NCBI GenBank assembly: GCA_900544825.1
Contig: UQWP01000003.1
Coordinates: 1-64,000, forward strand
Direction of reading: 5' to 3'
From: an uncultured Prevotella sp.
Lineage (GTDB): Bacteria; Bacteroidota; Bacteroidia; Bacteroidales; Bacteroidaceae
DNA: 64,000 nucleotides
In this document: piece by piece, positions 49,000 to 58,676 of the stretch
Layout: every line of letters starts with the position of its first letter
Numbering within the stretch: position 1 is the stretch's first letter
Made by a program: the position numbers and the translations under genes
Notes under the pieces: generated by a model
The model's database searches: none
What the model was told of the DNA's origin: nothing
What the model saw: the letters and a program-made list of their open reading frames with translations, nothing else

Positions 49000-51033
49000 A
49001 TGAATGATATTGAAGCAAAGAAGAAAAAAGAAATACACTTGACAGAGCTAGAGCTTCTTGCCCCAGCCAAGAATCTGGAGTGTGGTATCGCTGCTATCGA
49101 TCATGGTGCCGATGCGGTGTATATAGGTGCGCCACGTTTTGGAGCCCGCGCTGCTGCTGCCAACTCGCTGGAGGATATTAAGAAACTCTGTGATTATGCC
49201 CATCAGTTTCGTGCCAAGGTTCACGTGACGGTGAATACCATCATCTATGAAAATGAGATGGAGGATACGCTGAAGATGATTGCCGAGTTGGACCGTATTG
49301 GAGTGGATGCGCTCCTGTTGCAGGATATGGGTGTTCTCTGGGATGTAAGAGCCAATCAACTGTGGCATCGCGAGTTGCATTCCAGCACGCAGTGTGATGC
49401 ACGTTCTGCAGACAAGGTTGCCTGGCTGTCAACGCTAGGATTCGATAGAGTGGTCCTTGCCCGTGAACTTTCTCTTGATGAAATCAGGGAAATCCACAAG
49501 AAAAATCCTTCTACGCAGTTGGAGGTCTTTGTGCATGGTGCGCTTTGTGTTAGCTATTCGGGTGTATGCTATGCTTCGGAAAAATGTTTCGGCCGTTCTG
49601 CAAACCGTGGTGAGTGTGCTCAGTTCTGCAGAATGAAATTCAATCTCATAGATTCCGATGAAAATGAAATAGAGCATGAGCGTCATCTGCTGTCATTGAA
49701 GGATCTCTGCCAGATAGATCATCTGCAGGAACTTGCTGATGCGGGTGCAACTTCTTTCAAGATAGAAGGACGCCTGAAGGATGTAAACTATGTGAAGAAT
49801 GTTGTGGCTGCCTATAGTCGGAAACTCGATGAGCTTGTTGCTGCCAATCCGGATAAGTATTGTAGAGCATCATTTGGTCGTGCTATCCATACGTTCCAGC
49901 CTAACTTGAAAAAGACATTCAACAGAGGATTTACCAACTATTTCCTCAATGGGCGACAGCCGGACATCGCTTCTTTTGATACACCGAAGGCGATGGGCGA
50001 GTATGTAGGTAAGGTCAAGGAGATAAGAGGTAATGTTTCCTTCAACGTGGCGACAGTGGCAAGCTTTGCCAATGGTGATGGTCTCTGCTTTATCAACGAC
50101 GAGAAAGAACTGGAGGGATTCCGCGTAAACCGTGTGGAAGGTAACCGACTCTATCCGCTTCGTATGCCGGAGCATCTGCGCCCAGGCATGGCTCTCTATC
50201 GTAATAATGACCAGGCTTTCGAGAATATTCTATCAAAGAAAACTGCGAGCCGCAAGATACCTCTCCACATCAGAGTTACGCCTCAGTATTCAGAATCCGG
50301 TGCTCTTCAGCAGGTGTTGATTGAGATTGGTGCTTCGGTTAATGTTCCTCAATTAGCCTCAATGACAACAGAAGGCTTCTTGGAGAAGCATCTCTTTTAC
50401 AAGATTGACGAGTATTCTTATGACTTTGAAGCACCGTTGGAATTGGCAAGGCGTCCGCAGGGTGATAACATCAGACAGCAGTTGAGCAAGATGGGTAATA
50501 CGATATTTGAGTGTGATGAAGTTGTTCTTGCGGGAGATCTTGAGAATTATTTCATTCCAAATAGTGTGTTGTCTGAAATTCGTAGAGATTTGATCGAGAC
50601 GGCGACAGAAGGAATTCAGAATATTGTAGATAGATCCTTGGTGAAAGGCGTGGTGGAAGAAATATTCTCTGCACCTTATCAGCTGAATCAGGCTGGTGAG
50701 CACGAGTTGAACCCGGAGGAGTTTGTATGGCAGCCTGCCTATGGCAAATGGCCATATCTCTATAATATCGCTAACCGCAGTGCTGAGCATTTCTACAAGA
50801 CGCATGGCATGAAGCATATTGAATCTGCATTTGAGGTTGAGCAACCTAAGGGGGAATCGCTCATCATGCAGTGCCGCCATTGCATCCGCTACTCTTTGGG
50901 TTATTGTGTAAAACGAGGAGGCAAGAAGCCGCAATGGAAGGAGCCTCTGTTCCTGGAGTTGGGCGATGGCAGAAGATTCCGATTGGAATTCAACTGTGCA
51001 GAGTGCCAGATGAATGTCTATAGCACAAAATAA
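49000..51033 (+). CDS. U32 family peptidase-like protein (tRNA/rRNA hydroxylation type)
   Basis: 677 residues. LELLAPAKNLECGIAAIDHGADAVYIG at the start, then the U32 signature EVFVHGALCVSYSGVCYAS...RSANRGECAQFCRMKF, then long C-terminal domains including a Cys cluster near the end (QCRHCIRYSLGYCVKRGG ... NCAECQMNV). The family includes TrhP/YegQ and RlhA, which act in hydroxylation of tRNA U34 or 23S rRNA C2501, and collagenase-like peptidases. The Cys pattern favours RNA hydroxylation via an iron-sulfur protein. Substrate not decided. Confidence 0.9.
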   Translation: MNDIEAKKKKEIHLTELELLAPAKNLECGIAAIDHGADAVYIGAPRFGARAAAANSLEDIKKLCDYAHQFRAKVHVTVNTIIYENEMEDTLKMIAELDRIGVDALLLQDMGVLWDVRANQLWHRELHSSTQCDARSADKVAWLSTLGFDRVVLARELSLDEIREIHKKNPSTQLEVFVHGALCVSYSGVCYASEKCFGRSANRGECAQFCRMKFNLIDSDENEIEHERHLLSLKDLCQIDHLQELADAGATSFKIEGRLKDVNYVKNVVAAYSRKLDELVAANPDKYCRASFGRAIHTFQPNLKKTFNRGFTNYFLNGRQPDIASFDTPKAMGEYVGKVKEIRGNVSFNVATVASFANGDGLCFINDEKELEGFRVNRVEGNRLYPLRMPEHLRPGMALYRNNDQAFENILSKKTASRKIPLHIRVTPQYSESGALQQVLIEIGASVNVPQLASMTTEGFLEKHLFYKIDEYSYDFEAPLELARRPQGDNIRQQLSKMGNTIFECDEVVLAGDLENYFIPNSVLSEIRRDLIETATEGIQNIVDRSLVKGVVEEIFSAPYQLNQAGEHELNPEEFVWQPAYGKWPYLYNIANRSAEHFYKTHGMKHIESAFEVEQPKGESLIMQCRHCIRYSLGYCVKRGGKKPQWKEPLFLELGDGRRFRLEFNCAECQMNVYSTK

Positions 51034-51066
51034 AAACGAAACGGGTTTTGCAACCCAAAATGAAGA

Positions 51067-51996
51067 ATGAGAATAAAACTGATGATAAGAATGATGGTAT
51101 GTATGTTGGGCATCTGTTTGATGCTCAACAGCTGCTATCATCGTCATAACTCCCATCAGCAGCATGCAGCCATGCTGGAGTACAGTGACCGTCAGTTGGA
51201 TTCTATCTCATTCTCTACCACCCACCATTACACCAACAAATATAACTTTATGGTGTTTAAGGATTCTATCCATTTGATGCGACAGCAACCAGAAGAATTG
51301 GTGAGTGGTCTTTCGGTAGATTCATTCTCTGTCAAAAAGAACCAGCTTCTGGTTGTGACAGATATCCGTATGGTGCCACAAGACAGCATAGACTCTGTAT
51401 GGGTGCAGCTTGCTACTGAAGATAACAGGTTTGGATGGAGTAGGGAATCGAGATTGCTTCCTCAGGTAGTACCGGATGATCCTATCTCTGAATTCATCAT
51501 GACTTTCAGCAATGTCCACCTGCTCATATTCCTGGTGGTCATCGTAGTCATCACTTTGGCTTATCTGGTAAGAAAGGTATTTCATAGCAATGCCAAGATT
51601 GTGCATTTCAATGATATTGATTCGCCGTATCCTCTAGCTCTTGTGCTTCTGGTATCCATCTCGGCTGCCTTTTATGCCTGGATTCAGACTTTTGAACCAG
51701 AGATGTGGCGACAGTTCTATTTCCATCCGTCATTGAATCCTTTTGCGGTACCTAAGGTGTTGGGAGTATTTCTTGCCTTGGTATGGAGTATTCTCATTGT
51801 GGGACTGGCATGTGTCGATGAAGTTTATCATCGTCTTCCGTTTGGTGAAGCCCTGTTGTATCTGGGCGGTCTGGCAGGTGTATGTGCACTCGATTATATC
51901 ATTTTCTGTGTTTCCACCTTATATTATATAGGCTACATCCTGCTGGTGGCATACATTTGGTTTGCCGTCAAGTCCTATCGCAGGGGGAATTCCTAA
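51067..51996 (+). CDS. Lipoprotein with C-terminal membrane helices, function unknown
   Basis: 309 residues. N-terminal signal with a lipobox-like LMLNSC (C23). A periplasmic part ~24-140 follows, containing an SH3-like strand set (LLVVTDIRMVPQDSIDSVWVQLATEDNRFGWSRESRLLPQVVPDD), then about five hydrophobic helices (~147-166, 188-208, 229-250, 262-283, 285-302). I do not recognise the family; similar proteins in Bacteroidales are unnamed. A small GGGTT-ttgc-AACCC hairpin lies just before its start. Followed after 50 bp by the TonB-dependent receptor, which has its own promoter. Confidence 0.7.
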   Translation: MRIKLMIRMMVCMLGICLMLNSCYHRHNSHQQHAAMLEYSDRQLDSISFSTTHHYTNKYNFMVFKDSIHLMRQQPEELVSGLSVDSFSVKKNQLLVVTDIRMVPQDSIDSVWVQLATEDNRFGWSRESRLLPQVVPDDPISEFIMTFSNVHLLIFLVVIVVITLAYLVRKVFHSNAKIVHFNDIDSPYPLALVLLVSISAAFYAWIQTFEPEMWRQFYFHPSLNPFAVPKVLGVFLALVWSILIVGLACVDEVYHRLPFGEALLYLGGLAGVCALDYIIFCVSTLYYIGYILLVAYIWFAVKSYRRGNS

Positions 51997-52029
51997 TAAA
52001 TAAGGATTTTGGGTGTCAGGAAAAAGCTG

Positions 52030-52037
52030 TACCTTTG
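52030..52037 (+). promoter_or_regulatory. -7 box of the TonB-dependent receptor gene
   Basis: TACCTTTG followed by CACCC; a TTTG lies 18 bp upstream. It is only 8 bp before ATG 52046, so the message would have almost no leader. Confidence 0.55.
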
Positions 52038-52045
52038 CACCCGTT

Positions 52046-54490
52046 ATGAAAAAGGATATAATAAATAAGAAAATGATTGCATTGGCGCTGGCTTCCTCAG
52101 TTGCGCCAATCTCCTTGTGGGCTGGCACAAGCAATGTCCTGTCCCTTGTTAATGAAAGAGTAGATAACGCAGATTTCAAAGTATTCACTGATAGCAGTAA
52201 GGTGTTTGATATCGACGAGGTGGTTGTGGTTTCACAACCTAAAGAGGCTTTCCGCCTTCGCCAGCAGTCACTCAGCAGTACTTCTGTTGGTGGATTTCAG
52301 ATACAGAAACTAGGCACCCGCGATTTGCGAGAGCTTTCTAGTTATATCCCTAATTTTGTAATGCCTAACTATGGCAGTCGTCTTTCCAGTGCTATGTATG
52401 TGCGTGGCATTGGCAGCAGAGTAAACAGTCCTGCGGTAGGTATCTATCTGGATGGCATCCCGGTGATGAGCAAGTCTGCCTTCAATCTTCATCATTATCA
52501 GACTTCCCGTATTGATATCCTGCGTGGTCCTCAGGCTACTCTTTATGGCCAGAACACAGAGGGCGGACTGGTGCGTATCTATTCCCGCAATCCGTTTGAG
52601 TATGAGGGAACTGATTTGAAGTTGAGTTATGGTTCCCGATATTATCGCAATGTAGAGCTGGCTCATTATCATCGTATCAATGATCATCTGGCGTTTACGG
52701 TAGCTGCCTTCAATGATGCACAGAAGGGATTCTTCAGAAATACGAATACCGGCAACAGAGCCGACAAGTATGATGAGGCTGGAGGAAAGATTGTGCTGAA
52801 GGCAAAGCTCAACAGAGGATGGAACGTAGATGTTCTTGCCGACTATCAGTATGTTGACCAGAATGGTTTCCCTTATGGCAAGCTGGATCTGGAGACAGGT
52901 AAGGCTGCGCTTCCTTCCACCACCTTCGACGGAACCTATCTGCGCCATTCCTTCATCTCGGGTGTTACCGTAAATCATACAGGGGCAGATTATAGTTTTG
53001 CTTCTACCACAAGCTATCAGTATCTGAAGGATAAGATGAATATGGATCAGGATTATCTTCCTACCGATTATATGAGCATCCTGCAGGAGCAGCTTCAGAA
53101 CTCGCTTACCCAGGAATTTACCTTGAAGAGTAATCGTGCAGTGGGTGGTTTCTGGAATTGGACCGCAGGTGGCTTCTTCTCTTATCAGTGGCTGAAGACC
53201 AATGGACCGGTCTTCTTCAATGAGGGTATGACCCAGCCTATCGGCAATGCTATCCAGAAGCAGATGTATAATGAGATGCTCAATAAGATGGCACAGGGGA
53301 TGATGGCACAGGGTATGCCGGAAATGGCTGCCAAGGCTGCAGCTGCCAAGGTTATAGAGAAGGCTGGAGGCGTATCCATGAATGTGAATATGGGTGCACC
53401 GGGATTGTATCATACACCTCAGTGGAACCTGGGATTCTTTCATGAGAGCAACTTCAATATCACCGATCGCCTTACTGCTACCTTGGGCTTGCGCTATGAC
53501 TTGATGCATACAGCCATCCATTATGATGCCAGTGCCTATATGCAGATGAATGCCAATGTAATGGGAAAGTTGGCTACCTTTGTCTTGGATTCTTCACTGG
53601 ATCATGAAGTAAGTGACGATTATAGCCAGCTTTTGCCGAAATTCGGTCTTAATCTGAAGATTGATGAGCTGGGCAGTAATGTATATGCTACTGTAAGTAA
53701 GGGCTATCGTGCTGGTGGATATAACATCCAGATGTTCAGTGATGTACTTCAGACCGAACTGAATGCCAATCGCAGTCAGGCTATGCGTGGAGATTATCAT
53801 ATTACGAATACCGAGGAGGATTACCAGCGTATTGATAAGACCATCTCCTACAAGCCAGAGACTTCCTGGAATTATGAGGCAGGTGCCCATCTGAATCTCT
53901 TCGATCACATGCTGCATTTTGACTTGAGTGCTTTCTATATGAAGGTGACCAACCAGCAGCTCTCTGTCATGGCGGGCAATTATGGCTTCGGACGTATGAT
54001 GGTGAATGCCGGAAAGAGTCACAGCTGTGGTATTGAAGCAGCTTTGAGAGGACAGCTTTTCGATGGAAAATTTGATTGGGCAATGAGTTATGGTTATACT
54101 CGCAGCAAGTTTGATAAGTATGTAGATGGAGAAGGTGAGGATGCCGTAGATTATAAGGACAAATACGTTCCTTACGTGCCACAGCATACGATGGCTGCGA
54201 TGGCAGACTATCGTCTCACCGACTGGCTGACTCTCGGTGCTAACGTGAATGCACAGGGCAAGACTTATTGGGACAATGCAAATACTTACTCCCAAAAGTT
54301 ATATGCAGTTTTGGGAGCACATATTGATTTGAATTTCAAGGCTTTCAATGTAAGTTTCTGGGGTAGAAATCTCACAGACACCAATTATAATACCTTTGCG
54401 GTAGATAATTCTGCTACAGGCACGAAAGAATACTTTGCCCAGCGAGGCAATCCTTTCCAATGTGGTGTGGATGTGAGATTCCATTTCTAG
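52046..54490 (+). CDS. TonB-dependent outer-membrane receptor
   Basis: 814-residue outer-membrane transporter. Signal peptide (~1-26, cleavage near SLWA), TonB-box-like FDIDEVVVV, plug domain (LGTRDLRELSSYIPNFVMPNYGSRLSSAMYVRGIGSR ... ILRGPQATLYGQNTEGG), then a 22-strand barrel ending in aromatic FHF. No carboxypeptidase-like N-terminal domain and no SusD partner, so it is of the iron/vitamin-type class rather than a SusC. A Met- and Ala-rich insert lies at ~394-450. I start at ATG 52046, since the promoter overlaps the longer ORF. Ligand unknown. Confidence 0.93.
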   Translation: MKKDIINKKMIALALASSVAPISLWAGTSNVLSLVNERVDNADFKVFTDSSKVFDIDEVVVVSQPKEAFRLRQQSLSSTSVGGFQIQKLGTRDLRELSSYIPNFVMPNYGSRLSSAMYVRGIGSRVNSPAVGIYLDGIPVMSKSAFNLHHYQTSRIDILRGPQATLYGQNTEGGLVRIYSRNPFEYEGTDLKLSYGSRYYRNVELAHYHRINDHLAFTVAAFNDAQKGFFRNTNTGNRADKYDEAGGKIVLKAKLNRGWNVDVLADYQYVDQNGFPYGKLDLETGKAALPSTTFDGTYLRHSFISGVTVNHTGADYSFASTTSYQYLKDKMNMDQDYLPTDYMSILQEQLQNSLTQEFTLKSNRAVGGFWNWTAGGFFSYQWLKTNGPVFFNEGMTQPIGNAIQKQMYNEMLNKMAQGMMAQGMPEMAAKAAAAKVIEKAGGVSMNVNMGAPGLYHTPQWNLGFFHESNFNITDRLTATLGLRYDLMHTAIHYDASAYMQMNANVMGKLATFVLDSSLDHEVSDDYSQLLPKFGLNLKIDELGSNVYATVSKGYRAGGYNIQMFSDVLQTELNANRSQAMRGDYHITNTEEDYQRIDKTISYKPETSWNYEAGAHLNLFDHMLHFDLSAFYMKVTNQQLSVMAGNYGFGRMMVNAGKSHSCGIEAALRGQLFDGKFDWAMSYGYTRSKFDKYVDGEGEDAVDYKDKYVPYVPQHTMAAMADYRLTDWLTLGANVNAQGKTYWDNANTYSQKLYAVLGAHIDLNFKAFNVSFWGRNLTDTNYNTFAVDNSATGTKEYFAQRGNPFQCGVDVRFHF

Positions 54491-54496
54491 TAATTG

Positions 54497-55123
54497 CTAT
54501 TCGTTATTGTCGTATCCGTCTGGGATTTTCTTTCCCAGAGCGAGTGCGGCAATAACTTTAGCCCCCGATTTTTCTAGTTTTTCAGCAAATTGAACAATTG
54601 ATCCTCCAGATGCAATAATGTCATCGAAGAGGATCACTTGTTTTTCCTGGAAGAAAGTTTCGTCTATATGAAGTGCATCCACTTCATCTCCATCCTCATC
54701 TTTTGTTGTTGTGAAGCTGAATGCGTTGTAGGCATTCTGCATACCTGTTGCTTCACATACCTGTTCGCTGAACTTGCGGAATCTGCGCTCAGTATGCTTT
54801 CGGGTTGAGGCGGGTAGGCAAACGAAAGTGAGTTGTGAAAGTGCAGGGAGCGGGTTGGTGGCTCCCTCTTTTTCAGAGAATACCGCCTTTAGAAAAGAAG
54901 ACACCAAGTCGATGGCCTTATCGACAGCTTGCTGATGGTCTATCTCGGTAGTGAGTTCCGAGTTACCCTTGAAGTTGACGATGAGGTCGCGCTTTTCCCA
55001 TTCTTCTGCCGAAAGCTCGAAGGTGCCGAACGCGCTGAAAGCAGCGTAATCTACCAGCCAATTGTAGTGAAGGCCATTGCTGAGGCAAGGCCATGATGCG
55101 ATGTTAATGCTTTTTTCTGCCAT
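54497..55123 (-). CDS. Phosphoribosyltransferase-like protein
   Basis: 208 residues. The PRPP-binding signature VILFDDIIASGGSIVQFAEKLEKSGAKVIAALALGKK is near the C-terminus, the layout of ComF-like or orphan type I phosphoribosyltransferases. The first ~90 residues are not recognised. Start taken at ATG 55123; a TTG two codons earlier is less likely. Convergent with the TonB receptor (6-bp gap). No nucleotide genes are nearby, so the base or role is unknown. Confidence 0.82.
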   Translation of the reverse strand: MAEKSINIASWPCLSNGLHYNWLVDYAAFSAFGTFELSAEEWEKRDLIVNFKGNSELTTEIDHQQAVDKAIDLVSSFLKAVFSEKEGATNPLPALSQLTFVCLPASTRKHTERRFRKFSEQVCEATGMQNAYNAFSFTTTKDEDGDEVDALHIDETFFQEKQVILFDDIIASGGSIVQFAEKLEKSGAKVIAALALGKKIPDGYDNNE

Positions 55124-55200
55124 AGACAAGATGTTTATAATCGTTCTTCTTTATAGTTTTCTTGAATAGATATTACTTCCGTTGTCTTTATAAATCAGTA

Positions 55201-55208
55201 CAAAAGTA
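55201..55208 (-). promoter_or_regulatory. -7 box of the phosphoribosyltransferase gene
   Basis: TACTTTTG on the minus strand, 78 bp before the ATG. -33 not clear. Confidence 0.45.
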
Positions 55209-55280
55209 TGAATATTTTTTGAAATATCTGCATAAAAAAGCTTTTTTTTTCATTTTGGACTATTTTTTAGCAGATTCTAC

Positions 55281-55311
55281 TTTGATTTTAACAAGATTTC
55301 TAGTAACTTTG
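55281..55311 (+). promoter_or_regulatory. Promoter of the YitT-like gene
   Basis: TTTG (55281-55284), a 19-bp spacer and TAACTTTG (55304-55311); leader about 60 nt. Confidence 0.85.
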
Positions 55312-55378
55312 CACCTCGAAACCGGATGGGCTTAACTTTTATGATATGAATAATCATGATTTTTTAAAAATATAACAA

Positions 55379-56275
55379 ATGACGAGAAAAACAAAAATGC
55401 ATGAGTTGCGCGACTACATCATTATCGGTCTGGCAATGGTAGAAGGTAGTATCGGACTCAATTTATTCCTCCTCCCTAACCATATCACGATGGGTGGAGT
55501 AGGCGGTATCGCCTCTATCTTCTGCTGGGGATTTGGCATTCCTGCCTCTGTCACTTATCTGGCGCTCAACGTATTTTTGCTGTTGATAGCATTCCGTATC
55601 CTGGGTTGGAAATTCTGTGCCAAGACGATTTATGGTGTAGCAATCTTTGCTGCGGTGACTCGCTTCATAGAGATTCATACGGTGGGTATGACGCCTTTGC
55701 TTCACGATCAGCCTTTTATGGCGACAGTTATCGGTGCCTTCTTTATGGGAAGCAGTGCTGGATTGGGTCTGGGATGTAATGGTTCTACCGGAGGCAGTGA
55801 TACGGTGGCGGCAATGATCAATAAGTACTATAACATTTCTTTGGGACATGCCATTATGGTTTGCGACTTGCTCATCATTACCAGTTCCTATTTTGTGCTT
55901 CGCTCCTGGGAAATGGTGATTTATGGTTATGTGTGCCTGTTCGTTGTGTCGCTTACTGTTGATCATGTTGTCAATGCCATGCGCCGTTCGGTACAGTTCT
56001 TTATCATTTCAGACAAGTATCTGGAGCTGAGCGCTGCCATCAATACGACAGCCGAACGTGGATGTACGGTAATGGATGGTCATGGTTGCTATAGCGGCAA
56101 GGATGTTCACATGCTCTTCGTACTGGCTCGACAGAGAGAGTCGCAGAAGATATTCCGCCTGATAGATGAGATTGACCCTACTGCATTTGTGAGTCAGAGT
56201 TCTGTAATCGGTGTGTATGGAGAAGGATTTGATAGATTTAAAGTAGGCAAGAAGATTTCCTTGTCTAAGAAATAA
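55379..56275 (+). CDS. YitT family membrane protein
   Basis: 298 residues: five or six membrane spans in ~10-195 (LRDYIIIGLAMVEGSIGLNLFLLPNHITMGGVGGIASI is the family opening; GLGLGCNGSTGGSDTVAAMI the central motif), then the cytoplasmic DUF2179 domain (ELSAAINTTAERGCTVMDGHGCYSGKDVHMLFVLARQRESQKIFRLI). Function in bacteria is not settled. Transcribed alone; terminator shared with convergent fbp. Confidence 0.93.
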   Translation: MTRKTKMHELRDYIIIGLAMVEGSIGLNLFLLPNHITMGGVGGIASIFCWGFGIPASVTYLALNVFLLLIAFRILGWKFCAKTIYGVAIFAAVTRFIEIHTVGMTPLLHDQPFMATVIGAFFMGSSAGLGLGCNGSTGGSDTVAAMINKYYNISLGHAIMVCDLLIITSSYFVLRSWEMVIYGYVCLFVVSLTVDHVVNAMRRSVQFFIISDKYLELSAAINTTAERGCTVMDGHGCYSGKDVHMLFVLARQRESQKIFRLIDEIDPTAFVSQSSVIGVYGEGFDRFKVGKKISLSKK

Positions 56276-56300
56276 GTTTTTAAGTATTTAGATAAAAGTT

Positions 56301-56352
56301 ATGTTCGCAAGTATGAAATGAGTATTCTCATGCTTGCGAACATTATTCTTTT
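56301..56352 (+). terminator. Terminator between yitT-like and fbp
   Basis: 11-bp stem ATGTTCGCAAG / CTTGCGAACAT with an inner ATGA/TCAT stem, then TATTCTTTT. Lies between two convergent genes. Confidence 0.8.
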
Positions 56353-56387
56353 GGGGCAGGTACTTGCTGATACCATCCTGTTTGTTT

Positions 56388-58376
56388 TTACTTCTTTCTT
56401 TCTGTTTCCTTGATGTAGCCGTGTCGGTAAGCATAGAGAAGTTCCTGGAGATCTTCTATCTGCTTGCGTAAATCCTGACCGATATCTGTATCTGCTACGA
56501 GCATTCTTCGATTGCTCATTTCTACAATCTGGGTGGTACTTTTGATGTCGGTACCGCGTGTGATGGCATCCTCGGCACTTGTGAAAGGTTCGTGCTGTAC
56601 GAGCTGGAAACCGCGGGAGTGATAAACCAGGGTGTAGCCTGCTATACCCGTCTCATTGTGGTAAGCTTTGGAGAAACCTCCATCAATCACCATCAGCTTT
56701 CCGTTTGCCTTGATAGGATTCTCTCCCTTTAAGGTTCTTACCGGAACGTGACCGTTAATGATATGGCGATTCTCTCCCTTCAGCCCGAAGGCATCCATGA
56801 TATGGTCTATCACCTTCTCGTCATCACGCAGCTTGAAGTAGTAACCCTTTTCCTCTTTGTGGGTCTCCTTGTCGGCGATAAAATATCGCTCGAAGGTTGC
56901 CATCTTGCTCTTGTCGAAGAGTGGACTGTCTGGACCACACCAGAGATAGAGGAAGTAATCGATGGCATACTGTTTCTCGTCTGGGTCGGAATCCTGCTGG
57001 AATGCCGTGCGAATCTGCATTCCGGTATGATGCATCAGATCCTTTCCGCTGTACTTTTCTCCAGGATAAATCTCTACCTCTTTCAATGTTCCGTCTTCGT
57101 TGAGTGGACAGGATGCATGGAAGAGCAGGTTGTTGTTGAAGATGGCATACATACAGCCATGCTGCAGCATGGTTCTGATATGCTTGTGCAGTTTCTCGCA
57201 TATCATAAATGAATGGTGCAGCTTCTGCATCAGAATCTCTTCTTCCTCGCTGAGCTTGTTCGGATTCTGCGGGTCAATGGTAGGGAAGTGGCATGTGGAC
57301 ATTTCGTACTCCTTGCCCTCAATCTCTACGGTTCCCTTTTCATAGTTTACGTGCTCAAAGAGTCGTCTGCCATCCATTTTCCATTCTGGATGCTTGGTGA
57401 TGAGCTGACCTTCTATCTTGAATTGTATCACGGCAATAGCCTTGTGCATCAGAGATGTGAGTCGCTTGGTCTTGTCATCCATAGCGGCTGCACCACCTGT
57501 CATCTTTGGCAGGAATTCTTCGCAAGGATCATCACCGTAGGTTTCCATCGCAAAGGTGGCCAATGGTATGAGGTTGATGCCGTAACCCTCCTCCAGGGTG
57601 GCAAGGTTGGCATAGCGCAGCGACAGTCGGATGACGTTGCAGATACAGGCATCATTACCGGCAGCGGCTCCCATCCAGAGTACATCGTGGTTGCCCCATT
57701 GGATATCCCAGCTATGATAGTGGCGCATCTTGTCGAGAATGATATGTGCTCCCGGTCCGCGGTCGTATATGTCGCCGAGAATATGGAGCTGGTCTATGGC
57801 GAGTCTTTGTATCACATTGGCAATGGCTACAATGAAATCGTCAGCACGTCCTGTTGAGATGATGGTATCTACGATGACATTCACATATGCTGCCTTGTCG
57901 TGATCTTCCGTATGCTCGTGCAAAAGCTCCTGTATAATATAGGAGAAATCGCATGGCAGTGATTTGCGCACTTTGGAACGGGTGTACTTGCTTGACACAT
58001 CACGGCAAACCGCCACCAGCTGGTGAAGGGTGATATGATACCAGTCGTTGATATCAGCTTCCCTTTGCTTTACCTGCTCCAGTTTTCGTTCCGGATAGTA
58101 GATCAGGGTGCAAAGTTCACGCTTGTCCTGTTCACGCAGGGTGTTGCCGAAGAGCTCGTTCACCTTACGCTTGATATTGCCTGATGCATTTTTCAGTACA
58201 TGCAGAAATGCCTCATACTCGCCGTGAATATCAGCGAGAAAATGCTCTGTGCCTTTCGGCAGATTGAGAATAGCCTGCAGATTGATAATCTCCGTGCTAG
58301 CCTCAGCTATGGATGGAAACGACTGTGCGAGTAACTGTAGGTACCGCATGTCGTGATTGATATCATACTGTTTCAT
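56388..58376 (-). CDS. fbp: Fructose-1,6-bisphosphatase, class III
   Basis: Gluconeogenic phosphatase of the metallophosphatase fold, found in Firmicutes and Bacteroidetes. Residues: LADIHGEYEAFLHVLKNASG, LGDIYDRGPGAHIILDKM, WGNHDVLWMGAAAGN (the D-x-H, GD-x-x-DRG and GNHD metal motifs), and GHVPV...IDGGFSKAYHNETGIAGYTL. I start at ATG 58376 (MKQYDINHDMRYL); longer starts at 58403 (ATG) and 58415 (TTG) fall in a duplicated ACGCAAACA stretch that looks like leader. 662 residues, typical. Own promoter about 100 bp upstream. Confidence 0.95.
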   Translation of the reverse strand: MKQYDINHDMRYLQLLAQSFPSIAEASTEIINLQAILNLPKGTEHFLADIHGEYEAFLHVLKNASGNIKRKVNELFGNTLREQDKRELCTLIYYPERKLEQVKQREADINDWYHITLHQLVAVCRDVSSKYTRSKVRKSLPCDFSYIIQELLHEHTEDHDKAAYVNVIVDTIISTGRADDFIVAIANVIQRLAIDQLHILGDIYDRGPGAHIILDKMRHYHSWDIQWGNHDVLWMGAAAGNDACICNVIRLSLRYANLATLEEGYGINLIPLATFAMETYGDDPCEEFLPKMTGGAAAMDDKTKRLTSLMHKAIAVIQFKIEGQLITKHPEWKMDGRRLFEHVNYEKGTVEIEGKEYEMSTCHFPTIDPQNPNKLSEEEEILMQKLHHSFMICEKLHKHIRTMLQHGCMYAIFNNNLLFHASCPLNEDGTLKEVEIYPGEKYSGKDLMHHTGMQIRTAFQQDSDPDEKQYAIDYFLYLWCGPDSPLFDKSKMATFERYFIADKETHKEEKGYYFKLRDDEKVIDHIMDAFGLKGENRHIINGHVPVRTLKGENPIKANGKLMVIDGGFSKAYHNETGIAGYTLVYHSRGFQLVQHEPFTSAEDAITRGTDIKSTTQIVEMSNRRMLVADTDIGQDLRKQIEDLQELLYAYRHGYIKETERKK

Positions 58377-58479
58377 ATTCGTAATCCTTAATGTTTGCGT
58401 CATTGTTTGCGTCAATAATTGATAAATCTAATGTTAACTGCTGAAACAACATTTCTGTTGATAATCTATATTTCAGATG

Positions 58480-58487
58480 CAAAGTTA
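58480..58487 (-). promoter_or_regulatory. -7 box of fbp
   Basis: TAACTTTG on the minus strand; -33 not clear. Implies a leader of about 97 nt. Confidence 0.55.
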
Positions 58488-58538
58488 CAGCTTATTCTTG
58501 AAAATAAAAAATCTTTTGGCATATTTTTTCGGAAATAT

Positions 58539-58569
58539 TTTGTGGTTTCACTTTTTTGCATTACTTTTG
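58539..58569 (+). promoter_or_regulatory. Promoter of galE
   Basis: TTTG (58539-58542), a 19-bp spacer and TACTTTTG (58562-58569). Leader about 100 nt without an obvious structure. Confidence 0.8.
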
Positions 58570-58676
58570 CAAACGTGTAGGATGATAAGGCTGGCACTGG
58601 CATCGCTTTCTTCCGGGCTTCAATCCTCACTTTCATATAAAAAAAGGTAATATCAATTATTCAATAGACTAGCAAT

